Source of the DNA: Klebsiella terrigena
GTDB lineage: Bacteria; Pseudomonadota; Gammaproteobacteria; Enterobacterales; Enterobacteriaceae
Direction of reading: 5' to 3'
DNA: 64,000 nucleotides
Assembly: GCF_006539725.1 (NCBI RefSeq)
Contig: NZ_BJNO01000014.1
Location: 1-64,000 of the forward strand
In this document: positions 51,007 to 60,497 of the stretch, one piece after another
How the letters are laid out: each line of letters begins with the position of its first letter
How positions within the stretch are numbered: position 1 is the stretch's first letter
Position numbers and translations under genes: made by a program
Notes under the pieces: generated by a model
Databases searched by the model: none
Told to the model about the DNA's origin: nothing
Seen by the model: the letters and a program-made list of their open reading frames with translations, nothing else

Positions 51007-51825
51007 ATGTTATCGGGTTTATTTTCACGCTCCGCGGCCTCGGCCGCGGATTTTTCACATCTGCAGAACGCCAGTATCGAACTGCGTAAAGCAGCAAAAA
51101 GCTACGGCGATCATCGGGTGCTTAACGGCGTCGATCTGCAGATAAATCCCGGGGAAGTGGTGGCGATCCTGGGGCCTTCCGGATCGGGAAAATCAACGCT
51201 GATCCGCCTGATCAACCAGCTCGAAACCCTGAGCGACGGCGAGATCCTGATCGACGGCAGGCCCACGCGTCAGCTCAGCACCGCCGCGTTACGCCAGCTG
51301 CGCAGCCGCGTCGGATTCGTGTTTCAGCAGTTTAATCTCTACGCCCACCTGACGGCGCAGGAAAACATCACCCTGGCGCTGGAGCGCGTGCACGGCTGGG
51401 CGAAAAATGACGCCCGCCAGCGGGCGCTGGAGCTGCTGCGGCAGGTGGGGCTGGAGGATAAGGCCAGCCAGATGCCGGCCCAGCTCTCCGGCGGCCAGCA
51501 GCAGCGCGTGGCCATCGCGCGCGCCCTCGCCTCTTCGCCGCAAATTATTCTGTTCGACGAGCCAACCTCGGCGCTCGACCCGGAGATGATCGGCGAGGTG
51601 CTGCAGGTGATGAAAACCCTGGCGCACAGCGGCATCACCATGGTGGTGGTCACCCACGAGATGCAGTTTGCCCGCGAGATTGCCGACCGGGTGGTGTTTA
51701 TCGACGGCGGCGATATCCTCGAAGTGGCGCCGCCGGCGGAGTTTTTCGCCCGCCCGCAGCACGCCCGCAGCCGCCGCTTTCTGCAAAAGGTGCTTAATCC
51801 GCTGCACCAGGAGGGCCTCGAGTGA
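51007..51825 (+). CDS. Polar amino acid ABC transporter ATPase
   Basis: This 272-residue ATPase of the HisP/GlnQ type has Walker [10 protein letters not shown], a Q-loop in [13 protein letters not shown], the signature [14 protein letters not shown], Walker [16 protein letters not shown] and switch His in [10 protein letters not shown]. The N terminus carries about 35 extra residues ([16 protein letters not shown]) ahead of the usual start; no later ATG is available before the conserved core, so the extension is probably real. It starts one base after the binding-protein stop and overlaps the next gene by 4 bp. Confidence 0.92.
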   Translation: MLSGLFSRSAASAADFSHLQNASIELRKAAKSYGDHRVLNGVDLQINPGEVVAILGPSGSGKSTLIRLINQLETLSDGEILIDGRPTRQLSTAALRQLRSRVGFVFQQFNLYAHLTAQENITLALERVHGWAKNDARQRALELLRQVGLEDKASQMPAQLSGGQQQRVAIARALASSPQIILFDEPTSALDPEMIGEVLQVMKTLAHSGITMVVVTHEMQFAREIADRVVFIDGGDILEVAPPAEFFARPQHARSRRFLQKVLNPLHQEGLE

Positions 51826-52574
51826 CGCCGATTCTCGACTGGCACGGCGTACTCAGCGGCCAGCCGCTGCAGTGGATCGTCTCCGGGTTTCTCACCACCG
51901 TATGGGTCAGCGTTGCCGGGATGGCGCTGGCGACCGTACTGGCTATCCTGCTGCTGGCGCTGCGCCTCGGCGGCGGCAGGCCGGGGCGCTGGCTGGTGGC
52001 CTGCTGGGTTTCACTGTTCCGCAACACCCCGCTGCTGGTGCAGCTGCTGTTCTGGTACTTTGCCGCCTGGAACCTGCTGCCCCTCGGTGCCCGCGATTTT
52101 ATCAACGCCGACCACGCCTGGTCGATTCTGCCGGGTAACGTCTGGTGGCTGACGCCGGAGTTTATCTGCTCGATGTGGGGACTCGGGGTCTTTACCTCGG
52201 CGTTCCTGATCGAAGAGATCGCCTCCGGGCTGCGCGCCGTCGGCAGCGGCCAGCGGGAAGCGGCGGTCTCGCAGGGGTTTACCCCATGGGGAGAGCTGCG
52301 CCATATTCTGCTGCCGCAGGGGCTGGCTAACGCCTGGCAGCCGATTGTCGGCCAGTATCTGAACCTGATGAAGCTCTCGTCGCTGGCAAGCGGCATTGGC
52401 TTTGCCGAACTGACCTATCAGGTGCGGCAAATTGAAAGCTATAACGCCCACGCGCTGGAAGCCTTTGCCGTCGGCACCGCGCTGTATCTGGCGCTCGGCG
52501 TGGCGATGGGGCTGCTGCTAACGCGCCTCGGCCCGGGTAATAGTCCGCACAGGAGAGCCCAGCATGAACGCTAA
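51822..52574 (+). CDS. Polar amino acid ABC transporter permease
   Basis: This 250-residue inner-membrane permease of the His/Glu/Gln/Arg type has about five helices. [22 protein letters not shown] and the EAA-like loop [27 protein letters not shown] are typical. The GTG start overlaps the ATPase stop. It should pair with the following permease. Confidence 0.9.
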   Translation: MTPILDWHGVLSGQPLQWIVSGFLTTVWVSVAGMALATVLAILLLALRLGGGRPGRWLVACWVSLFRNTPLLVQLLFWYFAAWNLLPLGARDFINADHAWSILPGNVWWLTPEFICSMWGLGVFTSAFLIEEIASGLRAVGSGQREAAVSQGFTPWGELRHILLPQGLANAWQPIVGQYLNLMKLSSLASGIGFAELTYQVRQIESYNAHALEAFAVGTALYLALGVAMGLLLTRLGPGNSPHRRAQHER

Positions 52575-53259
52575 TCTGGCGGTTATCGCCGACAATCTCG
52601 ATTACCTGCTGTGGGGACGCCTGGCGGAAGGCATTCCCGGCGGCGTGGCCCTGACGCTGATGATGGCCGTTGGCGCAGCGGCGCTGGCGCTGCCCGGCGG
52701 GATTTTACTGGCCGGCGCCGCCTGGCGCTATGGCGGAACCGTCCGTCGGCTGCTGTTTTTGTGGGCCGAAATCATTCGCGGCATTCCGCTGATTTTCGTC
52801 ATTTTTTGGCTCTGGTATCTGCTGCCGATGCTCACCGGCAGCGATCTGCCTGGCGCCGTGACGGTGACCCTGGCGCTGGCGTGGTTTACCGCCGCTTCGG
52901 TGATGCACTCGGTGCTGGCCGGCCTGCAGTCGCTTCCCGCCGGACAGTATGAGGCGGCGCGGACGCAGGGCTTTTCCGCCGGACAGGCGCTGCGCCTGAT
53001 CCTGCTGCCGCAGGCGCTGCGCAACGTACAGCCTTCGCTGGTGGGGATTTTTATCGGCCTGCTGAAGGATACGTCGCTGGCGTTTATCGTCAACGTCCCG
53101 GAGCTCACCACCGTCGCCGGCCAGGTGAACAACCGCGTCCAGATCTATCCCCTGGCCATTTTTGTCTTTACCGGAGCGGTCTACTATCTGCTGTGCTGCG
53201 GCCTGAGCCTGCTGGCAAGCCGCCGTTTTCGCTGGCACAAGCGGCTGAAGCCGGCATAA
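52564..53259 (+). CDS. Polar amino acid ABC transporter permease
   Basis: This 231-residue permease is the partner of the preceding one, which it overlaps by 11 bp. About five helices are seen, with WAEIIRGIPLIFVIFWLWYLLP and the EAA loop GQYEAARTQGFSAGQALRLILLPQALRN. It is the last gene of the four-gene operon. A modest hairpin (TGCCCT 53292-53297 with AGGGCA 53308-53313, then CTATTTT) follows and could end transcription. Confidence 0.9.
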   Translation: MNANLAVIADNLDYLLWGRLAEGIPGGVALTLMMAVGAAALALPGGILLAGAAWRYGGTVRRLLFLWAEIIRGIPLIFVIFWLWYLLPMLTGSDLPGAVTVTLALAWFTAASVMHSVLAGLQSLPAGQYEAARTQGFSAGQALRLILLPQALRNVQPSLVGIFIGLLKDTSLAFIVNVPELTTVAGQVNNRVQIYPLAIFVFTGAVYYLLCCGLSLLASRRFRWHKRLKPA

Positions 53260-53370
53260 AAATCGCCGCCGTACCCGGCGCGCTACCTCCCTGCCCTTCG
53301 TCATCGGAGGGCACTATTTTCGCCCTTTCCGCGGCGACAAATCGCGACCGTTCACTATTTGTTCGCCTTA

Positions 53371-53388
53371 CCGTCATATAACGATCAT
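53371..53388 (+). promoter_or_regulatory. Possible Pho box upstream of phnC
   Basis: CCGTCAT-ATAA-CGATCAT matches the 7-4-7 Pho box pattern at 11 of 14 repeat positions. TATAAAA follows immediately. The spacing to that -10 is shorter than in well-studied Pho promoters, so the site is only a candidate. Confidence 0.35.
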
Positions 53389-53438
53389 ATAAAACGCCAT
53401 TAATAGTGCCCAGTTTAACGACGAACCTGGACGCTGTT

Positions 53439-54281
53439 ATGAATAGTTCTCTCGCTGCACTAACCGATACCGATTACCCACAATTTAGTCAGCCGGATAC
53501 CGATCGGCAGCGGAAAGTCTTAAGCGTGCGCGGCCTGAGCAAGTCCTACAGCGCGCAGCAAACCGTGCTGGACGACATCAGCTTCGATCTCCACGCCGGC
53601 GAGCTGGTGGGCGTTATCGGCCGCTCCGGCGCGGGCAAATCAACCCTGCTCCACGTGCTTAACGGCACCCACAGCGCCACCAGCGGCGAGATCCTCAGCT
53701 ATCCGGAAGTCGGCACGCCGCACGATGTCGCCAAACTCAAGGGCCGGGCGCTGAACGCCTGGCGCAGCGAATGCGGGATGATTTTCCAGGATTTCTGCCT
53801 GGTGCCGCGCCTTGATGTACTGACAAACGTCCTGCTCGGGCGCCTGAGCCAAACCTCAACGCTGAAGTCGCTGTTCAAAGTCTTCCCCGATGCCGACCGG
53901 GCGCGGGCGATCTCCCTGCTCGAATGGATGAACATGCTGCCGCATGCGCTGCAGCGGGCGGAAAACCTCTCCGGCGGGCAGATGCAGCGCGTGGCTATCT
54001 GCCGGGCGCTGATGCAGAACCCCGGTATTTTGCTGGCCGATGAGCCGGTCGCCTCTCTCGATCCGAAAAATACCCAGCGCATCATGAACGTGCTGCGCGA
54101 AATTAGCGAACAGGGCATCAGCGTGATGGTCAACCTGCACTCGGTCGAGCTGGTGAAAGAGTACTGCACGCGGGTTATCGGCGTGGCGCGGGGCAACATT
54201 ATTTTTGACAACCATCCCTCTCAGCTGAATCAGGATATTCTGCATCGGCTGTACGGTGATGAAATTAGCCAATTGCATTAA
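53439..54281 (+). CDS. phnC: Phosphonate-type ABC transporter ATPase PhnC
   Basis: This 280-residue ATPase of the PhnC family has Walker [10 protein letters not shown], a Q-loop in [21 protein letters not shown] (typical PhnC), the signature [14 protein letters not shown], Walker [16 protein letters not shown] and switch His in [14 protein letters not shown]. The N terminus carries about 30 residues before the core. The ATG at 53439 was preferred over a GTG at 53406, though neither has a strong ribosome site. It is the first gene of phnC-D-E-E. Substrates may be phosphonates, phosphite or phosphate esters. Confidence 0.88.
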   Translation: MNSSLAALTDTDYPQFSQPDTDRQRKVLSVRGLSKSYSAQQTVLDDISFDLHAGELVGVIGRSGAGKSTLLHVLNGTHSATSGEILSYPEVGTPHDVAKLKGRALNAWRSECGMIFQDFCLVPRLDVLTNVLLGRLSQTSTLKSLFKVFPDADRARAISLLEWMNMLPHALQRAENLSGGQMQRVAICRALMQNPGILLADEPVASLDPKNTQRIMNVLREISEQGISVMVNLHSVELVKEYCTRVIGVARGNIIFDNHPSQLNQDILHRLYGDEISQLH

Positions 54282-54304
54282 TTTCCACTCACACGGGCAA
54301 AATA

Positions 54305-55246
54305 ATGAAACAATATATCACTGGCGCAGTTCGTTTATCCGCAGCGGTAGCGGGCATTATGATGGCATGGCAGGCGAGCGCTGCCGCGCAGCCGAAAGAG
54401 TTAAACCTGGGGATCCTCGGCGGCCAGAACGCCACCCAGCAAATTGGTGATAACCAGTGTGTGAAAGACTTCCTCGATAAAGAGCTGAACGTCGATACCA
54501 AATTACGCAACTCTTCCGACTACTCCGGCGTTATTCAGGGCCTGCTGGGCGGCAAGGTTGACGTGGTATTAAGCATGTCGCCCTCCTCGTACGCCTCGGT
54601 TTATATTAATAACCCGAAAGCGGTCGATATTGTCGGCATCGCCGTGGATGATAAAGACAAGTCGCGCGGCTACCATTCGGTGGTTATCGTTAAAGCCGAC
54701 AGCCCGTATAAATCGTTAGACGATCTGAAAGGCAAAGCCTTTGGCTTCGCCGACCCGGATTCAACCTCCGGCTTCCTGATCCCGAACCACGCCTTTAAGC
54801 AGAAATTTGGCGGCAGCGCGGATGACAAATACAAAAACTTCTTCTCCAGCGTAACCTTCTCCGGCGGCCACGAGCAGGACATTCTCGGCGTGCTGAACGG
54901 CCAGTTTGCCGGCGCGGTGACCTGGACCTCTATGGTGGGTGACTACAACAGCGGCTACAGCGTGGGCGCGTTCAACCGCCTGATTCGCATGGATCATCCG
55001 GATCTGATGAAGCAGATCCGCATCATCTGGCAATCGCCGCTGATCCCCAACGGCCCGATCCTGGTGAGCAACGCGCTGCCGGCTGATTTTAAAGCCAAAG
55101 TTATCACCGCGATCAAGAAGCTGGATACCGATAACCACGCCTGCTTTATCAAAGCGATGGGCGGCACCCAGCATATCGGCCCGGGCAGCGTTGCCGATTT
55201 CCAGCAGATCATCGATATGAAGCGCGAGCTGGTGAGCGCCCGTTAA
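54305..55246 (+). CDS. phnD: Phosphonate-type ABC transporter binding protein PhnD
   Basis: This 313-residue periplasmic binding protein has a signal peptide ending near WQASA. LNLGILGGQNATQQIGDN, the LRNSSDYSGVIQGLLGGKVDVVLSMSPSSYA region and GFADPDSTSGFLIPNHAFK are typical PhnD features; the D-x-x-S-T-S-G segment binds the phosphonate group in the family. Several Ser/Thr residues there are conserved. The start lies 23 bp behind phnC. Confidence 0.9.
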   Translation: MKQYITGAVRLSAAVAGIMMAWQASAAAQPKELNLGILGGQNATQQIGDNQCVKDFLDKELNVDTKLRNSSDYSGVIQGLLGGKVDVVLSMSPSSYASVYINNPKAVDIVGIAVDDKDKSRGYHSVVIVKADSPYKSLDDLKGKAFGFADPDSTSGFLIPNHAFKQKFGGSADDKYKNFFSSVTFSGGHEQDILGVLNGQFAGAVTWTSMVGDYNSGYSVGAFNRLIRMDHPDLMKQIRIIWQSPLIPNGPILVSNALPADFKAKVITAIKKLDTDNHACFIKAMGGTQHIGPGSVADFQQIIDMKRELVSAR

Positions 55247-55314
55247 TCCCGCCTCCACGCCGTCTCCCGCCGTAGCAGGCGCGAGGCGGCGGTATGCTGA
55301 AGACCTCTTGACGT

Positions 55315-56187
55315 ATGAATATTTCGAATACCGAATTTGAACGCTATTACCAGCAGGTGCGCGCGCGGCAAAAGCGCGACACCTTTAGCTGGTCGCTGCT
55401 GCTGCTGGTGCTTTACTTCGCCGCGGGCAGCGCGGCTGAATTTAATCTCTTCACCATCTGGCACTCCCTGCCAAACTTTTTCGATTACATGTTTGAGACG
55501 CTGCCGACGCTGCATCTCAGCGATCTGTTCGCCGATTCGCATACCAAAGGGTCATTCGCTTACTGGGGCTACCGCCTGTCGATCCAGCTGCCGCTGATTT
55601 GGGAAACCCTGCAGCTGGCGCTGGCTTCCACCCTGGTCGCCGTGGTCATTGCCACCCTGCTGGGCTTTCTCGCCGCCAATAACGCCTGGTCGCCGCCGCC
55701 GCTGCGCTTCGCCATTCGCGTTTTGGTCGCCTTTTTACGCACCATGCCGGAGCTGGCGTGGGCGGTCATTTTCGTGATGGCCTTCGGCATTGGCGCAATC
55801 CCCGGCTTCCTCGCGCTGATGCTGCATACCATCGGCAGCCTGACCAAGCTGTTTTATGAAGCGGTGGAAAGCGCCCAGGACAAGCCGGTTCGCGGGCTGA
55901 TGGCCTGCGGCGCCTCGCCGCTGCAGCGAGTTCGCTTCGCCCTGTGGCCGCAGGTCAAACCGATTTTTCTCTCCTACGGCTTTATGCGCCTGGAGATCAA
56001 CTTCCGCTCCTCAACCATTCTTGGACTGGTGGGCGCAGGCGGGATCGGCCAGGAGCTGATGACCAACATTAAGCTCGATCGTTACGATCAGGTCAGCATC
56101 ACGCTGCTGCTGATCATCATCGTAGTATCGCTGCTGGATATGCTGTCCGGCCGCCTGCGGCAGTGGGTTCTTGAGGGTAAAAAATGA
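55315..56187 (+). CDS. phnE: Phosphonate-type ABC transporter permease PhnE (first copy)
   Basis: This 290-residue inner-membrane permease has about six helices. The permease core RTMPELAWAVIFVMAFGIGAIPGFLALMLHTIGSLTKLFYEAVES and the FRSSTILGLVGAGGIGQELM segment are typical PhnE features. The ribosome site is weak. It overlaps the second copy by 4 bp, and the two probably form a heterodimeric channel. Confidence 0.88.
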   Translation: MNISNTEFERYYQQVRARQKRDTFSWSLLLLVLYFAAGSAAEFNLFTIWHSLPNFFDYMFETLPTLHLSDLFADSHTKGSFAYWGYRLSIQLPLIWETLQLALASTLVAVVIATLLGFLAANNAWSPPPLRFAIRVLVAFLRTMPELAWAVIFVMAFGIGAIPGFLALMLHTIGSLTKLFYEAVESAQDKPVRGLMACGASPLQRVRFALWPQVKPIFLSYGFMRLEINFRSSTILGLVGAGGIGQELMTNIKLDRYDQVSITLLLIIIVVSLLDMLSGRLRQWVLEGKK

Positions 56188-57062
56188 GTCAGTGGCAAAA
56201 CCAACCGGATATCGCCGCCAGCCGTCGCCAGCATAAGGCGCTGTATCAGGCCCAGGGGCGCTATTTGCGCTACGTCGGCCTGCTGGCGCTGCTGAGCGTG
56301 CTCTATTACGTCTGGTTCTTTATGCAGTTTGGCATCAGCGGGGAGCAGCTCACCACCGGGCTGCAGCAAATCAGCCGCTACCTGCTGCGCATGTTCGTGT
56401 GGCACGACTTTTTTAACTGGCCGTTCCGCTACTATTTCACGCAGATCGGGATTACCCTGGCGATCGTCTTCGTCGGGACGCTCACCGCCACGGTTATCGC
56501 CCTGCTGCTCTCCTTCCTCGCGGCGCGCAATATTATGCGCGGCTTGATTCCGGGGATTATCGCCCTGCTGATGCGTCGGCTGTTTGACGTCCTGCGCGGG
56601 ATCGATATGGCTATCTGGGGGCTGATTTTTGTGCGCGCCGTCGGCCTCGGGCCGCTGGCCGGGGTGCTGGCGATTATTATGCAGGATACCGGCCTGCTCG
56701 GCCGCCTGTATGCCGAAGGCCACGAGGCGGTAGACCGCTCACCGGGTCGCGGGCTGACCGCCGTCGGTGCCAACGGCCTGCAGAAACACCGCTTCGGCAT
56801 TTTCACCCAATCCTTCCCGACGTTTCTGGCCCTGAGCCTTTATCAAATCGAGTCCAACACCCGCTCGGCGGCGGTGCTGGGCTTCGTCGGCGCCGGCGGG
56901 ATCGGCCTGATTTACGCCGAGAATATGCGCCTGTGGAACTGGGACGTGGTGATGTTTATCACCCTCCTGCTGGTGGCGGTGGTGATGGCGATGGATACGC
57001 TCTCCGCCTGGCTCCGTCGGCGCTACATCGGCGGCAGCGTGGTGCCGCTGTTTAAATCCTGA
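56184..57062 (+). CDS. phnE2: Phosphonate-type ABC transporter permease PhnE (second copy)
   Basis: This 292-residue permease with about six helices is related to but clearly different from the first copy (RGIDMAIWGLIFVRAVGLGPLAGVLAIIMQDTGLLGRLYAEGHEAVD and SNTRSAAVLGFVGAGGIGLIYAENM). Paired phnE genes occur in phosphonate and phosphite importers of many bacteria. Translation is coupled to the first copy by an ATGA overlap. A convergent HAD phosphatase gene follows. Confidence 0.88.
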   Translation: MSQWQNQPDIAASRRQHKALYQAQGRYLRYVGLLALLSVLYYVWFFMQFGISGEQLTTGLQQISRYLLRMFVWHDFFNWPFRYYFTQIGITLAIVFVGTLTATVIALLLSFLAARNIMRGLIPGIIALLMRRLFDVLRGIDMAIWGLIFVRAVGLGPLAGVLAIIMQDTGLLGRLYAEGHEAVDRSPGRGLTAVGANGLQKHRFGIFTQSFPTFLALSLYQIESNTRSAAVLGFVGAGGIGLIYAENMRLWNWDVVMFITLLLVAVVMAMDTLSAWLRRRYIGGSVVPLFKS

Positions 57063-57072
57063 TAGCGCCCGC

Positions 57073-57107
57073 CTCCCCGAGGCGGTGCGCTGCACCCGCC
57101 CGGGGAG
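57073..57107. terminator. Hairpin between convergent phnE2 and the HAD gene
   Basis: CTCCCCG (57073-57079) pairs with CGGGGAG (57101-57107). Inside, GGCGGTGC pairs with GCACCCGCC with a one-base bulge. It ends one base before the HAD stop and could serve both genes. Confidence 0.55.
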
Positions 57108-57108
57108 A

Positions 57109-57771
57109 TTAAAGCTGCCAGCTGAGCACCGGCCAGCGATGCTCCTCATTCGCCGCTGCCAGCTGCGGGCAAGGGTTGACCAGCCGCACGCGATCGGCGT
57201 GCAGGCACAGCGGCAGATCGTTGATTGAATCGGTATAAAACGTCACCTCGCCGACGAGCTGCGGATAGGCCTGCCGCCACTGCGCCAGCCGAACCACCTT
57301 CCCATGCTGATAGCTCGGCGTGCCGGCAATCACGCCGGTATAGCCGCCATCGGCCATCTCCACGTCAATGCCTAACGCCTGGTCGATGCCCAGCTCATCG
57401 GACACCGCCTGCACCAGCAGGCTGACCGAGGCCGAGATCACCAGCATCTGTTCGCCGCGCGCCCGCAGCGTGCGGATAACCTCCCACGCCTGCGGGTAGA
57501 CGCGGGGCAGGATCTCCTCGCGCACGCAGCGGGCGACCAGGCCGTCAACTTCCGCCTGCGGGACGCCGATCAGCGGGGCCTGGATTAGCGCCACGTAGTC
57601 GGCGATATTCATCTCGCCGCGATCGTAATCCGCCATCAGCATCGCTTCTCGCGCCAGATAGTCCGGGTCGCTAATCCATCCTTCCCTCATCAGGAAACGG
57701 CTCCATACCGTACTGCTGTCACCCTTAATCAAGGTGTTATCCAGATCGAAAATCGTGAGAGCGTTGGACAT
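57109..57771 (-). CDS. HAD-IB family hydrolase (SerB-like phosphatase)
   Basis: This 220-residue cytoplasmic phosphatase of the haloacid dehalogenase subfamily IB has motif I FDLDNTLIKGDSS (nucleophile Asp9, acid Asp11), motif II in VISASVSLL, a Lys in YQHGKVVRL and motif IV YTDSINDLPL. A helical cap lies at about residues 20-85. The subfamily includes phosphoserine and phosphocholine phosphatases. It faces phnE2 tail to tail, which suggests a role in releasing phosphate from the imported compound, but that is inference. No start problem is seen; GGGAAAA lies upstream of the ATG. Confidence 0.85.
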   Translation of the reverse strand: MSNALTIFDLDNTLIKGDSSTVWSRFLMREGWISDPDYLAREAMLMADYDRGEMNIADYVALIQAPLIGVPQAEVDGLVARCVREEILPRVYPQAWEVIRTLRARGEQMLVISASVSLLVQAVSDELGIDQALGIDVEMADGGYTGVIAGTPSYQHGKVVRLAQWRQAYPQLVGEVTFYTDSINDLPLCLHADRVRLVNPCPQLAAANEEHRWPVLSWQL

Positions 57772-57936
57772 CGTTAATTTTCCCTAATCAGTAAACAGGC
57801 CCGCCAGAGCATGCTTTCGAAAGATGACAGCAGAATGATCCGCCCAGCCTCTCCGCCGTCACGCCACCGCCTCAAGGTAGCAAACGAAATATCCGTCCAT
57901 CAACCCGGGCCGGCATAAAGCCAGCCCGCAGCGGTT

Positions 57937-59727
57937 CTACGACGCCAGCGCGCCGTTCAGCCAGGTCAGCAGATTTTCAACCGACGGCTGCGCGGGCGCC
58001 CGCGACGTCGGCTGGCCCTGCTCGATCAGCAGCAGCGTCGGCAGGCCGCGAACCCCGAGGGTGGCCGCCAGCTCCGGGTGGCGATCGGCATCAAGATAGC
58101 GCGTATCCAGCGCTGCGATCCGCGCCGCAACCTTTTCCTGCGCCAGCAGCTGCCAGAGCTTACGGCAGTGCACGCAGCGCTCCGCGCCGACAAACAGCAG
58201 CACCGGCCGCTCGCTCTCCAGCTCCTGCGCCGCGCTCAGCGGGTTGAAGGCGCTTTCCGCCACCCGGAACAGCTTCGGACTGCGGCGCAGGGTATCGTTG
58301 TCGGTCGCCACGCACAGCGCGTCGGCGCTTTTGCTATACGGCTGCACTCCCGCGACCCGCACCACGCTCTGCGCCGGGCCCGCGGCCGCCGCGCCGGGCT
58401 GGCGTAGCGTCCGCACGTCCACCGCCGCGATCGGCGTCTCCTGCGGCTGCGCCAGCTGCGGGATCCAGGCGTAGGGGATGCGGTAGGCGCGATAGACCAT
58501 ATTGTTATTCAGCGTCCTGCCCCAGAACGGCGAAATATATTCCCAGACGATCTCATGATCGCGGGTCACTTCAAAAACGCGGCCGTTCGAACCTTCGTTA
58601 ATCAAGGTATTGCCGTTTTCCAGGCGCTGCATATTGCTGATATAGGGGCTGTAGAAACGGTATGAATCGGTCGGCTGCGGCAGATCCGCTTCGTAGGGCG
58701 AGTAGCGCCACTCAATATCAAGGGTTAGCGGATTGATCTCGAGGATCCGCGAATAATCGCGCCAGGCGTTTTTCACCCCGTCCGCCGACGCCGGGTTCGG
58801 CGCGCCGTATCCGGCCCAGCCGCCGTTATCGAAGATGAGGATATTGCCCGCGCCCGGCAGCCCGTGGGGGATCATATGTGCGTGATGCTGGCCGATAATC
58901 CAGCCGATGTGCTTGAGCTCCGGCTTACTGTAATCCGGGCCAAGCTGCCAGACGATACTGCCGCTCTGCTTATCAATGATGGCGATGATGTTGGATTCGC
59001 GGGCGTCCCAGATAATATTGTCGGGATGGAAGCGCCGATCCCCGGCGTCATACCACCTGTTCGGCCCCAGCGCCGACATCGAGTTGATATGCATCCAGTC
59101 GCCCATTCCGCCGCCGCTGGCGCGCATATTGGGGTTATTGTACAGCGCGGTGCGCGCCGCATCGTCGAAGCCAAGCTCGTGGAAATGGTCGCTGCAGCGC
59201 CACTCCCAGACCACGTTGCCCTGCCAGTCGACTTCGATAATCGTGTCATCCAGCAGCAGCTTGTCGGAGATATCGGCATTCACCAGGTTGGTGTGGGCGA
59301 GGATCAGCGTATTTCCCCCCTCCACCTGCGGCTCCAGGCCCGGCGCGTAGTAGCCTACCGGATTGCCGGCGCGCTGGTAATCGTGATGCGCGCGGGCCAT
59401 CCAGCGCGTTTCGTTGCCGGGATCGCTGACCTGCTCGTAGCGATCGAACTTCCAGGTCACGTTGCCCTCCCAATCGACCTGGATCAGATCGAGCATATCC
59501 TGCATGCCGTAGCGCGGATCGCGCTCGCCGCTGTGGCCGAGTATCGCGCCGCCGGGCAGGATCTTATTGGGAAATCCGTGCAGTTCAGGCCATTCGCGTA
59601 CCACCTGGCCGTTCATATCCACCAGCACCGCGCCGCGCTCGGTAGCCTGGAAAAGGGTGTAGCCGCTCCAGGCGCGCGTGGGATCGTAAACGGTGGCGCC
59701 GGTCGGGTAAACGGAAGGATGTCCCAT
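57937..59727 (-). CDS. Arylsulfotransferase-like protein fused to a thioredoxin domain
   Basis: This 596-residue protein has an N-terminal part (about 1-440) that resembles the arylsulfotransferase/ASST beta-propeller, with repeated W-x-G-x-V and G-x-W blades (VDMNGQVVREWPELHG, VDWEGNVTWKFDRYE, VDWQGNVVWEWR), conserved His pairs (RAHHDYQ, QHHAHMIPHG) and GNTLINEGSNGRVFEV. After a linker (about 440-490) follows a thioredoxin-like domain with Cys518-Val-His-Cys521 and a cis-Pro segment VRGLPTLLLIEQG. There is no signal peptide, so it should act in the cytoplasm, unlike periplasmic ASST. It lies 11 bp behind the sulfonate-type ATPase gene in one operon. The acceptor, donor and even sulfotransfer activity are unproven. 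Confidence 0.75.
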   Translation of the reverse strand: MGHPSVYPTGATVYDPTRAWSGYTLFQATERGAVLVDMNGQVVREWPELHGFPNKILPGGAILGHSGERDPRYGMQDMLDLIQVDWEGNVTWKFDRYEQVSDPGNETRWMARAHHDYQRAGNPVGYYAPGLEPQVEGGNTLILAHTNLVNADISDKLLLDDTIIEVDWQGNVVWEWRCSDHFHELGFDDAARTALYNNPNMRASGGGMGDWMHINSMSALGPNRWYDAGDRRFHPDNIIWDARESNIIAIIDKQSGSIVWQLGPDYSKPELKHIGWIIGQHHAHMIPHGLPGAGNILIFDNGGWAGYGAPNPASADGVKNAWRDYSRILEINPLTLDIEWRYSPYEADLPQPTDSYRFYSPYISNMQRLENGNTLINEGSNGRVFEVTRDHEIVWEYISPFWGRTLNNNMVYRAYRIPYAWIPQLAQPQETPIAAVDVRTLRQPGAAAAGPAQSVVRVAGVQPYSKSADALCVATDNDTLRRSPKLFRVAESAFNPLSAAQELESERPVLLFVGAERCVHCRKLWQLLAQEKVAARIAALDTRYLDADRHPELAATLGVRGLPTLLLIEQGQPTSRAPAQPSVENLLTWLNGALAS

Positions 59728-59738
59728 GGTGTTGCTCC

Positions 59739-60497
59739 TTAAATAACGGTATCAGGCAGAGTGGTAATCAGATTGCGGATCCGCCGGCAGGCGGCGGTAA
59801 AAGAGGCCTCTTCGCGCCGACGCGGATGGGGAAGCTCAAGGCTCACCACTTCGCGTATCCGCCCCGGGCGCGGCGACAGCACCACCACCCGGTCGGCCAG
59901 CGCAACCGCCTCTTCCACATCGTGGGTCACCAGCAGCGTGGTGGTGCCCGCGCTCCGGTGGATCTGCAGCAGCTCCTGCTGCAGGGTATGGCGCGTCAGG
60001 GCATCCAGCGCGCCGAAAGGTTCATCCAGCATCAGAATTTGCGGGCGGCCGACGAGGCCGCGGGCAATCGCCACCCGCTGCGCCATCCCGCCCGAGAGCT
60101 GGGCGGGCAGCGCGCTGGCAAACTCGGTGAGCTGGACGCGCGCCAGCATCTCCAGCGCCCGCTGGCGCTTCGCCGCCCGGCTCAGCGGCTCGTCCGCCAG
60201 GCCGAGCATCACGTTGTCGATAACGTTGAGCCACGGAAACAGGCGCGGCTCCTGAAACACGATGCCGCGATCTTTGCCGACGCCGGTCACCGGCTCGCCG
60301 TGGATGCGAATCTCGCCCTGGGTGGCGGACTCAAGCCCGACCAGCATCCGCAGCAGCGTTGATTTACCGCAGCCGCTGCTGCCTACCAGCGCCACCAGCT
60401 CGCCGGCGGCGATATCCAGGCTGAAGTTCTGTAGCGCCGTCACCTGCTGCCAGGATTTACGGACGTGGTCAAAAGAGACCAGGGGCAAAGTCGTCAT
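59739..60497 (-). CDS. SsuB/TauB/AtsC-type ABC transporter ATPase
   Basis: This 252-residue ATPase of the nitrate/sulfonate/taurine class has Walker A GSSGCGKST, a Q-loop in VFQEPRLFPWLNV, the signature LSGGMAQRVAIARG, Walker [17 protein letters not shown] and switch His in VTHDVEEAVALAD. The start overlaps the permease stop by 4 bp. The fused permease and separate binding protein make the set resemble atsRBC of Pseudomonas, which imports sulfate esters. Confidence 0.9.
   Translation of the reverse strand: MTTLPLVSFDHVRKSWQQVTALQNFSLDIAAGELVALVGSSGCGKSTLLRMLVGLESATQGEIRIHGEPVTGVGKDRGIVFQEPRLFPWLNVIDNVMLGLADEPLSRAAKRQRALEMLARVQLTEFASALPAQLSGGMAQRVAIARGLVGRPQILMLDEPFGALDALTRHTLQQELLQIHRSAGTTTLLVTHDVEEAVALADRVVVLSPRPGRIREVVSLELPHPRRREEASFTAACRRIRNLITTLPDTVI

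Noticed and set aside
58864-59742. 292-codon plus-strand frame opposite the arylsulfotransferase gene
   Set aside because: No ribosome site or family; shadow of strong third-position GC bias in the real gene.
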